A stretch of 64,000 nt of DNA from Synechococcus sp. MU1643. Lineage in GTDB: Bacteria > Cyanobacteriota > Cyanobacteriia > PCC-6307 > Cyanobiaceae. The notes beneath the pieces were generated by a model. That model made no database searches and was not told where the DNA came from. It saw nothing but the letters and a program-made list of their open reading frames with translations. Below are positions 30,839-41,537 of the stretch, in pieces (the first letter of the stretch is position 1; the number at the start of each line of letters is the position of its first letter). The stretch is taken from NCBI RefSeq assembly GCF_020514095.1, contig NZ_VTKY01000001.1, positions 124,001 through 188,000 of the forward strand, in the 5' to 3' direction. A program made the position numbers and the translations under genes.

Positions 30839-31812
30839 TGAACCGTTGGTTGGATCGTGGGATCACCCTGCTACTGCTGGCTCTGCTCGGATGGGCTGGC
30901 TGGTCAATGCTGCATTGGCTGCTGTTTGGGGCTGACTGGTCTGTGGTGACCACAAATCTGCCGCTGTATGCCGTGGGCAGTTTTCCAGCGGATCAACGCT
31001 GGCGACCGCTGCTGTGGATGGCTGCACTGATCACGCTCACGCTGCTGACCCTCGTCGGTCCAAAGCATGGCTGGCTTCGCCGTTGGTTGCCGTTGTTCTG
31101 GATCGTGATGGCACCGCTGGGTCTCTGGTTTTTGGCCGGAGGTTTGGGCTTGCTGCCGGTGGGCACGCGCAGTTGGGGTGGTCTGACGCTCACGCTGCTG
31201 CTTACGGGAGGCAGTGGTGCTTTGGCGCTTCCGTTGGGGATCCTCCTAGCCCTCGGCCGGCGCAGTGATCTGCCAGTGATGCGTTGGATCAGCGCTGCTT
31301 ACATCGAGCTGATGCGGGCTGTGCCGTTGATTGCGGTTCTGTTTTTCGGACAACTACTGATTCCGTTGTTCCTGCCGCCAGGGCTTGAGATCAATCGGGT
31401 TCTGCGGGCGCTTGTGGCTTTCGCTTTGTTTGCAGCGGCATACATCGCAGAGGATGTGCGCGGTGGACTGCAGGCGATTCCGCCCACCCAGCGGGAAGCT
31501 GCAGCCGTGCTGGGGCTGTCGCCACGTCAATCGCTGCAATTGGTGGTGCTGCCGCAGGCACTGCGGGTTGCGCTTCCTTCGCTCACCAACCAGGCGGTGG
31601 GTTTGCTGCAAAACACAAGCCTGATGGCCATTCTGGGTTTGGTGGAATTACTGGGCATCAGCCGCAGCCTGTTGGCGAATCCAGCTTTCATCGGCCGCTA
31701 TCTGGAGGTCTATCTCTGGCTTGCTGCGGTTTACTGGCTGGCGTGTACGGCCATGGCGCTACTGGCCCGCCACCTGGAAGTTCAGCTTGACCCTGCCCGC
31801 TCCGCCTCATGA
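30838..31812 (+). CDS. aapM: General amino-acid ABC transporter, permease M
   Basis: Second permease, 324 residues. It has the longer N-terminal extension with extra helices that distinguishes AapM from AapQ. The EAA loop is EDVRGGLQAIPPTQREAAAVLGL, landmarks EDVRGGLQ and EAAAVLGLSP. ATG at 30838 lies directly on the aapQ stop (TTGATG); a TTG one codon upstream is an in-frame alternative. It ends ATGA-overlapped with the ATPase gene, consistent with tight operon translation. Confidence 0.92.
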   Translation: MNRWLDRGITLLLLALLGWAGWSMLHWLLFGADWSVVTTNLPLYAVGSFPADQRWRPLLWMAALITLTLLTLVGPKHGWLRRWLPLFWIVMAPLGLWFLAGGLGLLPVGTRSWGGLTLTLLLTGGSGALALPLGILLALGRRSDLPVMRWISAAYIELMRAVPLIAVLFFGQLLIPLFLPPGLEINRVLRALVAFALFAAAYIAEDVRGGLQAIPPTQREAAAVLGLSPRQSLQLVVLPQALRVALPSLTNQAVGLLQNTSLMAILGLVELLGISRSLLANPAFIGRYLEVYLWLAAVYWLACTAMALLARHLEVQLDPARSAS

Positions 31813-32552
31813 CTGTTGCCATTCGTGCCACTGATCTGGTCAAGAGCTATTCCCAAGGGGTTCGAGCTCTCGATGGCGTCACCCTTGAGGTGAACAGCGG
31901 CGAAGTGCTTGTGGTGATGGGCCCTTCTGGGTCCGGTAAGAGCACGCTGATCCGTACCTTCAATGGTCTGGAAACGCTGGACGGCGGTGCTCTTGATGTG
32001 CTCGGGGTTTCCTTGGATGCCACCCATGGTGAACGTCAGGTGCGGGCGATTCGCAAGCGCGTGGGGATGGTGTTTCAGCAGTTCAACCTGTTTCCTCACC
32101 TTTCCATTCTCGACAACATCACCCTTGCTCCGATCAAGGTGCAACAGCGTGCCAAGGCGTCTGCCGAGGAGCGGGCGATGGAGCTTCTTGATCAGATGGG
32201 GATTCGCGAGCAGGCCTACAAGTACCCGGCGCAGCTCAGTGGTGGTCAGCAGCAGCGGGTGGCAATCGCCCGGGCTCTGGCGTTGGATCCTGAGGTGATG
32301 CTGTTCGACGAGCCCACCAGCGCCTTGGATCCGGAGCGGGTGAAGGAAGTGTTGGATGCGATGCGTCAGTTGGCCAAAGGCGGCATGACGATGGTGGTTG
32401 TCACCCACGAACTGAGCTTTGCCCGTGAGGTGGCGGATCGGGTGATGTTCATGGATCTGGGCCAGGTGGTGGAGACCTCCGATCCAGAGACGTTCTTCAG
32501 CAATGCCAGGGAAGAACGCAGCCGCAGGTTCCTTAATCAGATGCAGCACTAA
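31809..32552 (+). CDS. aapP: General amino-acid ABC transporter, ATPase
   Basis: ATPase of 247 residues that powers the AapQM permease. Walker A GPSGSGKST near residue 38, Q-loop VFQQFNLFPHL, signature LSGGQQQRVAIARAL near residue 142, Walker B VMLFDEPTSALDPE, switch His in VVVTHELSFA. The sequence is the polar amino-acid type (GlnQ/HisP/AapP). Last gene of the operon. A short convergent membrane-protein gene starts 28 bases away on the other strand. Confidence 0.94.
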   Translation: MTVAIRATDLVKSYSQGVRALDGVTLEVNSGEVLVVMGPSGSGKSTLIRTFNGLETLDGGALDVLGVSLDATHGERQVRAIRKRVGMVFQQFNLFPHLSILDNITLAPIKVQQRAKASAEERAMELLDQMGIREQAYKYPAQLSGGQQQRVAIARALALDPEVMLFDEPTSALDPERVKEVLDAMRQLAKGGMTMVVVTHELSFAREVADRVMFMDLGQVVETSDPETFFSNAREERSRRFLNQMQH

Positions 32553-32579
32553 ACGGCTTGCACAGCCTCGTGCATTGCT

Positions 32580-32912
32580 TCAGGCCGACTGTCGTTCTCT
32601 CCAAGCCTCAGTGGGCTTTCGGCTGTTCTTTTGGTGCGTTGCAGCTTGGCTGACAGTCCGAGGCTTCGAATGCTGCTCCTTCCAATGGAGGTAGGCAGTC
32701 ACGCTGATCAGCCAAAGCACCACAAAAGCGAGGGTCAGAGCCAGTCCGTGCATCCGAAAAAAAGTCAGCACGATATGGATGGATATGGCGACTGAGCCCC
32801 CTATCAGAAACGTATTGCTCAGGAGCGAAGCGACGGTTGTCCTGAAGGATTTCAACTCTGTCGCTCCACTCGGGCTCACATTACCGAGCAACAATTGTGA
32901 TGCCAGCCCCAT
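32580..32912 (-). CDS. Small membrane protein, function unknown
   Basis: Protein of 110 residues with two hydrophobic segments, about residues 33-50 (SNTFLIGGSVAISIHIVLTF) and 57-75 (LALTLAFVVLWLISVTAYL). A basic, Arg/Lys-rich C-terminal tail (KEQHSKPRT, KKNSRKP) follows. No family recognised. The start is ATG at 32912. It stands alone between the aap operon end and the cyAbrB terminator, so it probably has its own promoter at 32913-32947. Confidence 0.55.
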   Translation of the reverse strand: MGLASQLLLGNVSPSGATELKSFRTTVASLLSNTFLIGGSVAISIHIVLTFFRMHGLALTLAFVVLWLISVTAYLHWKEQHSKPRTVSQAATHQKNSRKPTEAWRERQSA

Positions 32913-32947
32913 CGTGGCTGCGGTATGCCCCGGGTTGCTTTGTTGCC

Positions 32948-32978
32948 AAAAAAAGCCCCTCCTTGTGGTGAAGGGGCT
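32948..32978 (-). terminator. Terminator of the cyAbrB gene
   Basis: Read on the minus strand, AGCCCCT pairs with AGGGGCT around a loop, followed by seven T residues. It is 35 bases past the end of the cyAbrB gene. Confidence 0.88.
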
Positions 32979-33013
32979 GAGAGGGATTCACCTTGGGGTG
33001 ATGGATCAGTTGA

Positions 33014-33403
33014 TCACTCGTCAACTTGGTCGGCAGCTTCGCTGTGCTCCGCAGCTGCACCCGTGGGGATCAGACGGATGGCTTTTTTGCCAAGCTTGAT
33101 CTCAAACTCGTCACCGGGTTCCAGGTTCAGCATGGCGGTGTAAGCCTTGCCGATCAGCAGATTGCCGTTCCCCTGCACTTTGGCGATGTAGCTCAGCTTG
33201 CGACCGCCTTTGCCAATCGCAGCACCACCGCTGCTCAAATTCACGCCCTTGGCTTCAAGCAGAGCTTCGTAGAAGGCTGTGAAATTCAGGCGATCACCAC
33301 CATCTTTCTTGTCAGAGACGTATCCGCAAGCTCTTACCAGGTCGGATTTGGAAACATCTCCAAGCTCTTTGACCTTGGCAAGCAGATCGGAACCGGTCAG
33401 CAT
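33014..33403 (-). CDS. cyAbrB-type transcriptional regulator
   Basis: DNA-binding protein of 129 residues of the cyanobacterial AbrB class (Sll0359/Sll0822-like), which control carbon, nitrogen and other global responses. N-terminal helical part (LTGSDLLAKVKELGDVSKSDLVRACGYV, landmarks KSDLVRACGY) and FYEALLEAKG. The AbrB-like beta domain is at the C-terminus (KLSYIAKVQGNGNLLIGKAYTAMLNLEPGDEFEIKLGKK; landmarks NGNLLIGKAYT and LEPGDEFEI). Unlike bacillary AbrB, the DNA-binding domain lies at the C-terminus, as in all cyAbrB. A strong terminator follows. Confidence 0.9.
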   Translation of the reverse strand: MLTGSDLLAKVKELGDVSKSDLVRACGYVSDKKDGGDRLNFTAFYEALLEAKGVNLSSGGAAIGKGGRKLSYIAKVQGNGNLLIGKAYTAMLNLEPGDEFEIKLGKKAIRLIPTGAAAEHSEAADQVDE

Positions 33404-33595
33404 TTTAAATGCGTCTCAATGGATACATAGTTCATAACTGGTTGGCTGGCTGGATGTCAATCATTCGAGCCGATATTGCTAAGGCTTAGTGGTTTGAAAG
33501 GTTGGTATCTAGGGATGCGTCTCTGTGGTCTGGCTTTTGAGACTGCTCCCCTGCGATGAAGTTTGACGGGCTGATTTTGAGGCCTCCTCAGTGGT

Positions 33596-33787
33596 TTAAA
33601 CCTCAGGACTGTCGGAGGGTTCACAAACGATCGTGTACTCGACACGATCATCATCAGAGCAGCAAAAATCGCCGTAGTAACGCTCAAGTTCATCGTAGGC
33701 AGCGTCGTAGCTGTCAAAGCGCTGCCTTGTCAGCCCATCCTCTGATTGATCACTGCGCACGATGCGATGGCGCGAAGCTGGCTGCAT
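33596..33787 (-). CDS. Small acidic protein, function unknown
   Basis: Protein of 63 residues. Features: TRQRFDSYDAAYDELERYYGDFCCSDDDRVEYTIV, landmarks DSYDAAYDELERYY and FCCSDDD. The adjacent Cys pair and acidic cluster could bind metal, though this is unproven. The start is ATG at 33787. It lies between cyAbrB and the AEC transporter on the opposite strand. I believe it is real because its composition is protein-like and no better gene occupies the stretch. Confidence 0.5.
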   Translation of the reverse strand: MQPASRHRIVRSDQSEDGLTRQRFDSYDAAYDELERYYGDFCCSDDDRVEYTIVCEPSDSPEV

Positions 33788-33875
33788 CAGCTGGATCCAC
33801 GCGGCCGATCGGGCGTCAGATTAAGCCTGTGGCTGGGGCATCATTTACCTCAGTTTTCTAGGGTCAATTTGTCTG

Positions 33876-34790
33876 GTGGAGGTGCCAATTCTTCGGTTTT
33901 TGCTGGAGCTTGTGCCCTCTCTTCTGCTTGGGTTCTGGGCTGGTCGACGCCATGAAACCCTGTCCACCCGATTGGCTGCACCGCTGGTGCGCTTTGGTGT
34001 GCCGATCAGTGTGATGGGCCTGCTCTTGAAAGGTGGCCTCAGCGGCGACATGTTGCAGGCCGCAGGTCTTGCGGTGCTCGCGATGGGCCTTGTTCTGGTG
34101 GGGGCCGCGCGCCTGCCGGGATTGGCTGAGCTGGCGTCTCCCATGCTGCGGCTCGGCAGCTGCACCGGAAACACGGCCTATTTCGGGGTTCCTCTTGCCC
34201 TGGCCTTCCTCCCTGACGAAGCTCTGCCCATCAGCATTGGCTACGACCTCGGGGCGACACTGCTGGTCTGGAGCCTGGGACCGCTGCTGATCGGGAGGCA
34301 GGTCGATGGTTCCAAACGGTTACGTGGTCTTCTGAGCAGCGTTGCTGGGAGTCCTGCAACCCAAGGACTGATCGGCGCTTTGCTGGTTCAGGCGACCCCA
34401 TGGTCTGGAGCGATGGCCGATGCGCTGTGGTGGCCCTCCCGCTGCGTGATTGTGCTGGCTCTGATGGTGGTGGGCATGCGCCTGGGCAGCATTCATCGTC
34501 ATGGCATCGCTCCAGTGGCCCGTCCTGTGCAGCTGCTCAAGCCACTGGTGGCCAAACTCCTGCTTTACCCGTTGCTCCTGTTGCTGCTTGCATCGTTGTT
34601 GAAGTTCAAGCCTTTGATGGTTCAGGCGGTTGCTCTGCAAGGAGCCGCACCGACGGCGATCTCTCTTTTGCTGATTGCAGAGTCTGTGGGTGCTGATCAG
34701 GAGCAGGCCGCAGGTCTGGTGTTTTGGAGCACGCTGCTGGCATTGATGACAGCGCCTGCATGGGGCGTGCTGCTGCGATCTCAGTTCTGA
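33876..34790 (+). CDS. AEC-family (auxin efflux carrier-like) permease
   Basis: Membrane protein of 304 residues with about nine to ten hydrophobic segments. Landmarks of the family: LVRFGVPISVMGLLL near the N-terminus, GNTAYFGVPLALAFLP in the middle, and ALQGAAPTAISLLLIAE near residue 260. Bacterial members export or import organic acids such as malate; the substrate here is unknown. The GTG at 33876 is the frame start; a second GTG two codons later is possible. Tail-to-tail with the alkB-like gene, overlapping 10 bases. Confidence 0.85.
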   Translation: MEVPILRFLLELVPSLLLGFWAGRRHETLSTRLAAPLVRFGVPISVMGLLLKGGLSGDMLQAAGLAVLAMGLVLVGAARLPGLAELASPMLRLGSCTGNTAYFGVPLALAFLPDEALPISIGYDLGATLLVWSLGPLLIGRQVDGSKRLRGLLSSVAGSPATQGLIGALLVQATPWSGAMADALWWPSRCVIVLALMVVGMRLGSIHRHGIAPVARPVQLLKPLVAKLLLYPLLLLLLASLLKFKPLMVQAVALQGAAPTAISLLLIAESVGADQEQAAGLVFWSTLLALMTAPAWGVLLRSQF

Positions 34791-35365
34791 AAACGGCGAA
34801 AGGTGAGGTTGATGCGGGTGCTCTGCACTTTGCGCCGCTGGGGAACACTGTGCATCCAGCGGCTCTGACACCCCGGGTGCATCACCAGAAGGTCACCATC
34901 GGCCAACGGCAGAGACATCTTCAGCTGAGCAGTGTTGCGGTGGCGGAGCTGAAAATCCCGCGTCGCCCCGAGTGAAAGGGAGGCAATCGGAGCCCGCTGA
35001 TCAATTTCCGGTTCGTCATCGGCGTGCCAACCCATGCGGTCATCGCCATGGCGATACAAATTGAGCAGGCATCCGTTGAAGTGTGTCTCACAGGCTTCAT
35101 TCACCTGGTGGAGTAATGGCTTGAACCATTCAGGCCAGCCACAGCCGGTGTGAATGGCACCGCTGTAGCGGTAGTGAATTCCTTCATTGGCAAGAAACAC
35201 CGTCATTCGGGGGACCGGGTGGCGCTTGCCATAGACCTGAACGACGGGCTGCTCCCACTGGAGCTGGTGTTCAAGCTGTGTTTGCCAGTGCCTGGCAAGA
35301 TCTGGCTTCAGCCAACCCTCATGCAGGGACCAGTCCGTTACAGCTGCGGCTGGATGGATGGCCAT
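34781..35365 (-). CDS. alkB: AlkB-like 2-oxoglutarate/Fe(II) dioxygenase
   Basis: Oxidative demethylase of alkylated DNA/RNA bases. Protein of 194 residues from ATG 35365; a longer frame to 35458 is rejected for lack of conservation. The Fe-binding motif HxD is in GWHADDEPEID near residue 127, and the second His is in RWMHSVPQ near residue 180. The 2OG-binding Arg is in RINLTFRRF at the C-terminus. The substrate loop PRMTVFLANEGIHYRYSG is typical of the ALKBH2/3-type group. Divergent from the DUF723 gene (58 bases). Confidence 0.9.
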   Translation of the reverse strand: MAIHPAAAVTDWSLHEGWLKPDLARHWQTQLEHQLQWEQPVVQVYGKRHPVPRMTVFLANEGIHYRYSGAIHTGCGWPEWFKPLLHQVNEACETHFNGCLLNLYRHGDDRMGWHADDEPEIDQRAPIASLSLGATRDFQLRHRNTAQLKMSLPLADGDLLVMHPGCQSRWMHSVPQRRKVQSTRINLTFRRFQN

Positions 35366-35423
35366 TCGTGACGTCGGATGACGAGGTCGCTTCGTTCCCG
35401 CGACTGTCCCATACATTCGGTGC

Positions 35424-35741
35424 ATGGGAGCCCGCATTACCCAAGACGAATTCCTCAAGCGCGCCGTACAGCGCTTCGGTGATCAATTCGATTACAGCTT
35501 GATCCGCTGGCGCAGTTTCAAGAGTCCCGTTCAAATCCGTTGCAACGCCCATCCGGTTCAACCGATCACGATCACACCGGAAAAGCATCTTCAAACCCTG
35601 GGTGGATGCCGTCATTGCCTGCGCGAGAGACGTATCGCCTTGCTGGAGAGGGAACTCAATCGCAAATCAGCTGAGCGTCCGGATGCCGTCGCTCACGAGC
35701 CTTCGGTCAATCTGGAATTCACCCCGAAACGAAATGGTTAA
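35424..35741 (+). CDS. Stand-alone DUF723-like zinc-ribbon protein
   Basis: Protein of 105 residues. The pattern FLKRAVQRFGDQFDYSLIRWRSFKSPVQIRCNAHPVQPITITPEKHL, then GGCRHCLRERR (landmarks FDYSLI, IRCNAHP, CRHC), matches DUF723. In other proteins this module is joined to endonuclease or homing-type domains. Here it stands alone, with a basic tail (LLERELNRKSAERP). Two Cys pairs could bind zinc. Function unknown. The start is ATG at 35424; it is divergent from alkB, and the shared 58-base gap is the likely promoter region. Confidence 0.6.
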   Translation: MGARITQDEFLKRAVQRFGDQFDYSLIRWRSFKSPVQIRCNAHPVQPITITPEKHLQTLGGCRHCLRERRIALLERELNRKSAERPDAVAHEPSVNLEFTPKRNG

Positions 35742-35764
35742 TGGTGCTGCCTAGCCAAGCCTGA

Positions 35765-36658
35765 TCAGGCTTTCAGGCTGACCCGCTGATAGCAGAACCA
35801 AAGCCACTGTTGAAATAGAAGGTTTCGGTGGGACCGCCACAGGGTCTGGGGTTGGGCTGCATCGAAATTTTCAGGCGGAGGAACATCTCCCCGGGCCTGG
35901 TCGCGTTCCATTTCTCCGAGGATCCGTCCCACGTTGTATTCGGGGTGGCCGAGGTGCATGAGCTGACGCTGATCCGGTGTCTCGAAAATGGTGTAGCCAA
36001 CGTGTTCGCCGTGGGCGAGCAAACGAAGACGTCCATCCCGTTCGGCGCCTTCCATGGCGGCATCCGGTAGTCCGGCATGACGGCTTTGGGGGCAGACGAA
36101 ATGGTCGTCTTGGGTTCCCATCAACGGATGCCCCGGAACAAGGCTGCGCATCGGGTAGATCCCGAACAGCTTCTGCTGGAAGGCCACCTTGTCGACGCCT
36201 GCAAGGTAGGCGAGGGCGAAACCGGCCCAGCACAGGCCTAGGGTGCTGGCACAAGTGCTTCGCGCTTTCTCGATTAACTGGACCAGTTCATTCCAGTAAC
36301 TGACCTTTTCAAAGGGCAGGTGTTCCACGGGGGCACCGGTGATGATCAAGCCATCCAGGGGACCTTGGGACAAGGCTTCATCCCAGCTCACATAGAGCTG
36401 GTCGAGATGGTTTTGATCCCAACTCTTGTAGGCATGGGAGTTGAGTCGAATCCAAATCGGTTCGATCTGCAGCACCGAAAGGCCCAGTGGATGCAGCAGG
36501 TTGAACTCGTACTGCTTGCCCAGCGGCATGATGTTCAAAATGCCGATACGCAGGGGCCGAATGTCCTGGCGTTCGGCCTGTTCAGGCTGAATCCAGGAAA
36601 TCCGGTTGCGTTCAACCTCCGCGATTTTGTGGTAACTGCCAGGAAGGATCAGCGCCAT
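35765..36658 (-). CDS. metA: Homoserine O-acetyltransferase (MetA-type)
   Basis: Acylates homoserine, the first step toward methionine. Protein of 297 residues. The catalytic Cys is 143 (LGLCWAG); the His/Glu partners are in HLGHPEYN near residue 242. In this family the residue after TGAPV decides acyl-CoA use: Glu favours acetyl-CoA, Gly succinyl-CoA. Here it is Glu112 (TGAPVEHLPF), pointing to acetylation. That fits the immediate upstream neighbour, metY, which uses O-acetylhomoserine. ATG at 36658, 17 bases after the metY stop. Confidence 0.93.
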   Translation of the reverse strand: MALILPGSYHKIAEVERNRISWIQPEQAERQDIRPLRIGILNIMPLGKQYEFNLLHPLGLSVLQIEPIWIRLNSHAYKSWDQNHLDQLYVSWDEALSQGPLDGLIITGAPVEHLPFEKVSYWNELVQLIEKARSTCASTLGLCWAGFALAYLAGVDKVAFQQKLFGIYPMRSLVPGHPLMGTQDDHFVCPQSRHAGLPDAAMEGAERDGRLRLLAHGEHVGYTIFETPDQRQLMHLGHPEYNVGRILGEMERDQARGDVPPPENFDAAQPQTLWRSHRNLLFQQWLWFCYQRVSLKA

Positions 36659-36675
36659 GGGGGCTGGGTCTTTAT

Positions 36676-38702
<2,027 letters not shown>

Positions 38703-38745
38703 CCGCTTCCTGGATCACGCCAGGTCTCAGCGTAGGTGTCGATGC

Positions 38746-39720
38746 TCACCGGTTTGGTGATCTGCTGGCGGGGTTGTCCTGCAGATGCTTCTCAACCGAG
38801 ATGCGCTGTGGTTGGTTGTAACCCACCGGCAGCCAAAGATCGCCGTCTGCAGCATTGAAGTGGATTTCCCAGTGATACAAACCGGTGTAGGCCGTGGGGT
38901 CCTCTTTCATCAGTGAGGCATAGAGCAGTACGGCGCGGCCGTAGTAATCGCTGTTGTTGTAGCCCCAGAGGCCGCGGCGAATGTCCTGCAGTCCGCCCCG
39001 CCTGACCAGGTAGCGCGCTGCTGCCTGGATGGCGTCGTTGGGATCGCGGATGTCCCCGGCGCCAATCCCAGGTTCAGCCCAGGTGGTAGGTAGGAACTGC
39101 ATCGGGCCCTGGGCATTGGCTACGGAGATGCCATCGATGCGACCCATGCCCGTTTCAACCAGATTCACGGCCGCCAATACCTCCCATTCGATCCTTGTCG
39201 CCGCCTCGGCCTTGCGGTAATAGCTGAGCAGATCCGCCGCCGGTTCGGGCTGAATGATCCGCCAGGCGGGGAGCATCGTCGGCCCACGGCCGCGGCTCAT
39301 GCGAACGAATTCGCGCCGTGCCGCCAGGTGGCGTTCGGCCACGCTGCGCCAGCGCGGGGGTAACGCCTTCACGACCTGCTGAGATCTGGGTTCGTCTGTC
39401 GATAAGACCCGGTAGATCACCTGCTGTTGATGGCCGAGATCGGGCAGTGCCTCGGCCGGTGTGGCGGGATCCCTTAGAGCCTGTTCAACAGCAACCAGCA
39501 GTGCTGCCAGCTCGGCTGACTCCGCTGGCACAAGGGGGTACTGACGGCCGCCTTTCGTTGTCGGTTGGCTGGCTTGGGCCGGAAGCAGCACTGGTGCCAT
39601 CACCACTGGCTTGGGAACCACCGCTTCGGCTTCAGCCTGCGGCTGTTTTGGTTTCAGCAAAAGCCCAGTCAGCAGGCTTGCCGTGATGGCCGAGACAACC
39701 AGCACATTGCGGCTGCGCAT
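38746..39720 (-). CDS. Lytic transglycosylase, SLT domain
   Basis: Periplasmic peptidoglycan-cleaving enzyme of 324 residues. N-terminal signal/anchor LVVSAITASLLTGLLL. The SLT domain follows at about residues 170-290: EVLAAVNLVETGMGRI holds the catalytic Glu, and VANAQGPMQFLPTTWAEPG and DPNDAIQAAARYL follow. A Pro-rich linker comes after the signal. The family cuts murein to 1,6-anhydro products during wall remodelling. ATG at 39720; the neighbours on both sides are unrelated in role. Confidence 0.88.
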   Translation of the reverse strand: MRSRNVLVVSAITASLLTGLLLKPKQPQAEAEAVVPKPVVMAPVLLPAQASQPTTKGGRQYPLVPAESAELAALLVAVEQALRDPATPAEALPDLGHQQQVIYRVLSTDEPRSQQVVKALPPRWRSVAERHLAARREFVRMSRGRGPTMLPAWRIIQPEPAADLLSYYRKAEAATRIEWEVLAAVNLVETGMGRIDGISVANAQGPMQFLPTTWAEPGIGAGDIRDPNDAIQAAARYLVRRGGLQDIRRGLWGYNNSDYYGRAVLLYASLMKEDPTAYTGLYHWEIHFNAADGDLWLPVGYNQPQRISVEKHLQDNPASRSPNR

Positions 39721-39759
39721 GGTGAGGCAGGGGCGCTGTGCTGACCCTACCGGTGCGGT

Positions 39760-40335
39760 TCAGGCTGAAAGAAAGGTGCTGCGGTCGTGAAAGTCCGCCT
39801 TGCGGCCGTGGCTGAGGGCCCAATGGCTCAGACCCTCCTGCCCGCGGTCCATTACAGCCGTCAGTGCCAGGTCTGGACAGACGCCTGGTGTCCACCAGGG
39901 CTCCAACGCGATCCGGGCGTCGAGCCGCAGTTGGTGCACCCCGCGTTGCAGTCGCACCGTTGGGGGCATGCTCAGCTCCTGCTGAGTTTGGCCACTGCGG
40001 TAGCCATCGAAGCGATAGACCGCCCAATCGCCATTGGCAGCCAGATTCACTTCCCAGTAGCGCTGCTCTCCAGGGGCAGCGATGAATGCCTCGAAGCAGG
40101 TGGTGGTCCAGAGCTCATCTTTGCGCTGCCCCTGTTGGGGCCCATCGTTCAGTCCCACCGGCAGCTTCAGGACGTCGATGCCCTTGGCCGCGCGGGCCAG
40201 AATCCCATAGCTGAGTTCCAGCCAACCCTCGCGCCTCCACACCAGCTCGGCGCTGATCTGGACCCCCGGTGAAATGGACCGTTCAAAGGGAATCAGGCGG
40301 CAGGCCTGACGCAGCATCACGGCTGAACGCGCCAT
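39760..40335 (-). CDS. DOMON-like domain protein
   Basis: Protein of 191 residues composed of a beta-rich DOMON-like domain: WLELSYGILARAAKGIDVLKLP, DELWTTTCFEAFIA and YWEVNLAANGDWAVYRFDGYR (landmark DELWTTTCFEAF). DOMON-like domains bind sugars or haem; this subgroup is found alone in cyanobacteria and its ligand is unknown. No signal peptide. Start ATG 40335, one base after the stop codon of the phosphotransferase-like gene, so the two are certainly cotranscribed. Confidence 0.78.
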   Translation of the reverse strand: MARSAVMLRQACRLIPFERSISPGVQISAELVWRREGWLELSYGILARAAKGIDVLKLPVGLNDGPQQGQRKDELWTTTCFEAFIAAPGEQRYWEVNLAANGDWAVYRFDGYRSGQTQQELSMPPTVRLQRGVHQLRLDARIALEPWWTPGVCPDLALTAVMDRGQEGLSHWALSHGRKADFHDRSTFLSA

Positions 40336-40336
40336 C

Positions 40337-41455
40337 TCAGAGGCTTGGGCTTTCCTGCTGCTTCAGCCGCGCAACCAGTTGCTCCAGTGCGTTGAACTGC
40401 TGCTCAACCGCTTCGGTCAGTCGGAACTGCACCAGGGCCCGTTGCAGGTTGTGCCCGGGTCGATCGCAGCGGAAATACACATCGCCCTCCAAATGATCCG
40501 TCAGAAAGCGCAGGCCAAGCTCCATGGGGATCAGGCGGATGCAGTGGGGCAGATAGTGCAGGTCCCAGTCACTCAGGAAACCACCAGCCACGGATAGGTA
40601 GCCGGTGAGGATCGCCTCACAGAGCTCCATGTCGAAGCGCACATCGTTGAGGCAGAGGGTTTCCTCACCGGCTGGATTGCAGCAGGAGCGCACACAGTCG
40701 CCGATGTCGTAGTGAACGAGCCCCGGTTTGACGGTGTCCAGATCGATCAAGCCGATCGCCTGGCCGCTGGCCTCATCGATCATCACGTTGTTGATCTTCG
40801 GGTCTCCGTGGATGGGCCGGTGATGGAGTTCGTCGCGGGCGAGGGCTGCTTCCAGAACATCGACGCTCTGGCGACGCGCTTCGATGAAGGCGCAGGCGTC
40901 ACGTTCAGAAGGCCCCAGTCGGTCTGAGGCCCTGGCGACGGCATCGAAGTGTTGGAGGTAGGCCGGCGTGACGTGGAAATTTTCGAGGGTGTCCGCCAGT
41001 TGATCGGTGGGCAGATCGCTGATCAGGTGGTGGAACATTCCCAGCCCGTACCCCACTTCCTGGGCGTGGGCACTGTCCCGGATGACATCGCTGGTGGTCG
41101 CTGCGCCGATGTAGGTGATGGAGCGCCAGAACTCTCCGTTCTGTTCGATCCAGGGGGAGGCCTCTCGCCGACAGGGAACGACCCTGGGCACTTCCCAGCG
41201 CCTCCCCTTCAGTTGTGGGGGTGGAGAGGCGAGACGGCGTTCCATGTGATCGCCCAGGGCCTTCAGGTTCTGCATCACCAGGTCAGGCCGATCGAACACA
41301 TTTGTGTTCATGCGTTGCATGACGAAGGCTCCGCCCTGTCCCTCGTGGGTCACGAGGAAGGTTTCGTTGACGTTGCCTGAACCAAGGGATCGAATGGCTT
41401 TAATCCCCTCGCGAGGATGGAAGCGATCGGCGATGGCTTCCAGGGCCTCGGTCAT
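40337..41455 (-). CDS. Aminoglycoside-phosphotransferase-like kinase
   Basis: Protein of 372 residues with the APH/choline-kinase fold. An N-terminal nucleotide loop (SLGSGNVNETFLV) is followed by the Brenner-type catalytic motif HRPIHGDPKINNVMID near residue 212, with Asp in HGDPK, and the Mg-binding IGLIDLDTVKPG. The substrate may be an amino sugar or other small alcohol; resistance to an antibiotic is not implied. ATG at 41455 is preferred over 41467. Operon with the DOMON-like gene downstream, suggesting a sugar-related role (inference). Confidence 0.8.
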   Translation of the reverse strand: MTEALEAIADRFHPREGIKAIRSLGSGNVNETFLVTHEGQGGAFVMQRMNTNVFDRPDLVMQNLKALGDHMERRLASPPPQLKGRRWEVPRVVPCRREASPWIEQNGEFWRSITYIGAATTSDVIRDSAHAQEVGYGLGMFHHLISDLPTDQLADTLENFHVTPAYLQHFDAVARASDRLGPSERDACAFIEARRQSVDVLEAALARDELHHRPIHGDPKINNVMIDEASGQAIGLIDLDTVKPGLVHYDIGDCVRSCCNPAGEETLCLNDVRFDMELCEAILTGYLSVAGGFLSDWDLHYLPHCIRLIPMELGLRFLTDHLEGDVYFRCDRPGHNLQRALVQFRLTEAVEQQFNALEQLVARLKQQESPSL

Positions 41456-41537
41456 GAACGGTCGCATGGGTCTCAGACTGCACCTTGCCGCTGTTCTGGT
41501 GCTCTGCCCCGTTCAGGTGTGCAGAACTACAGCCGAC

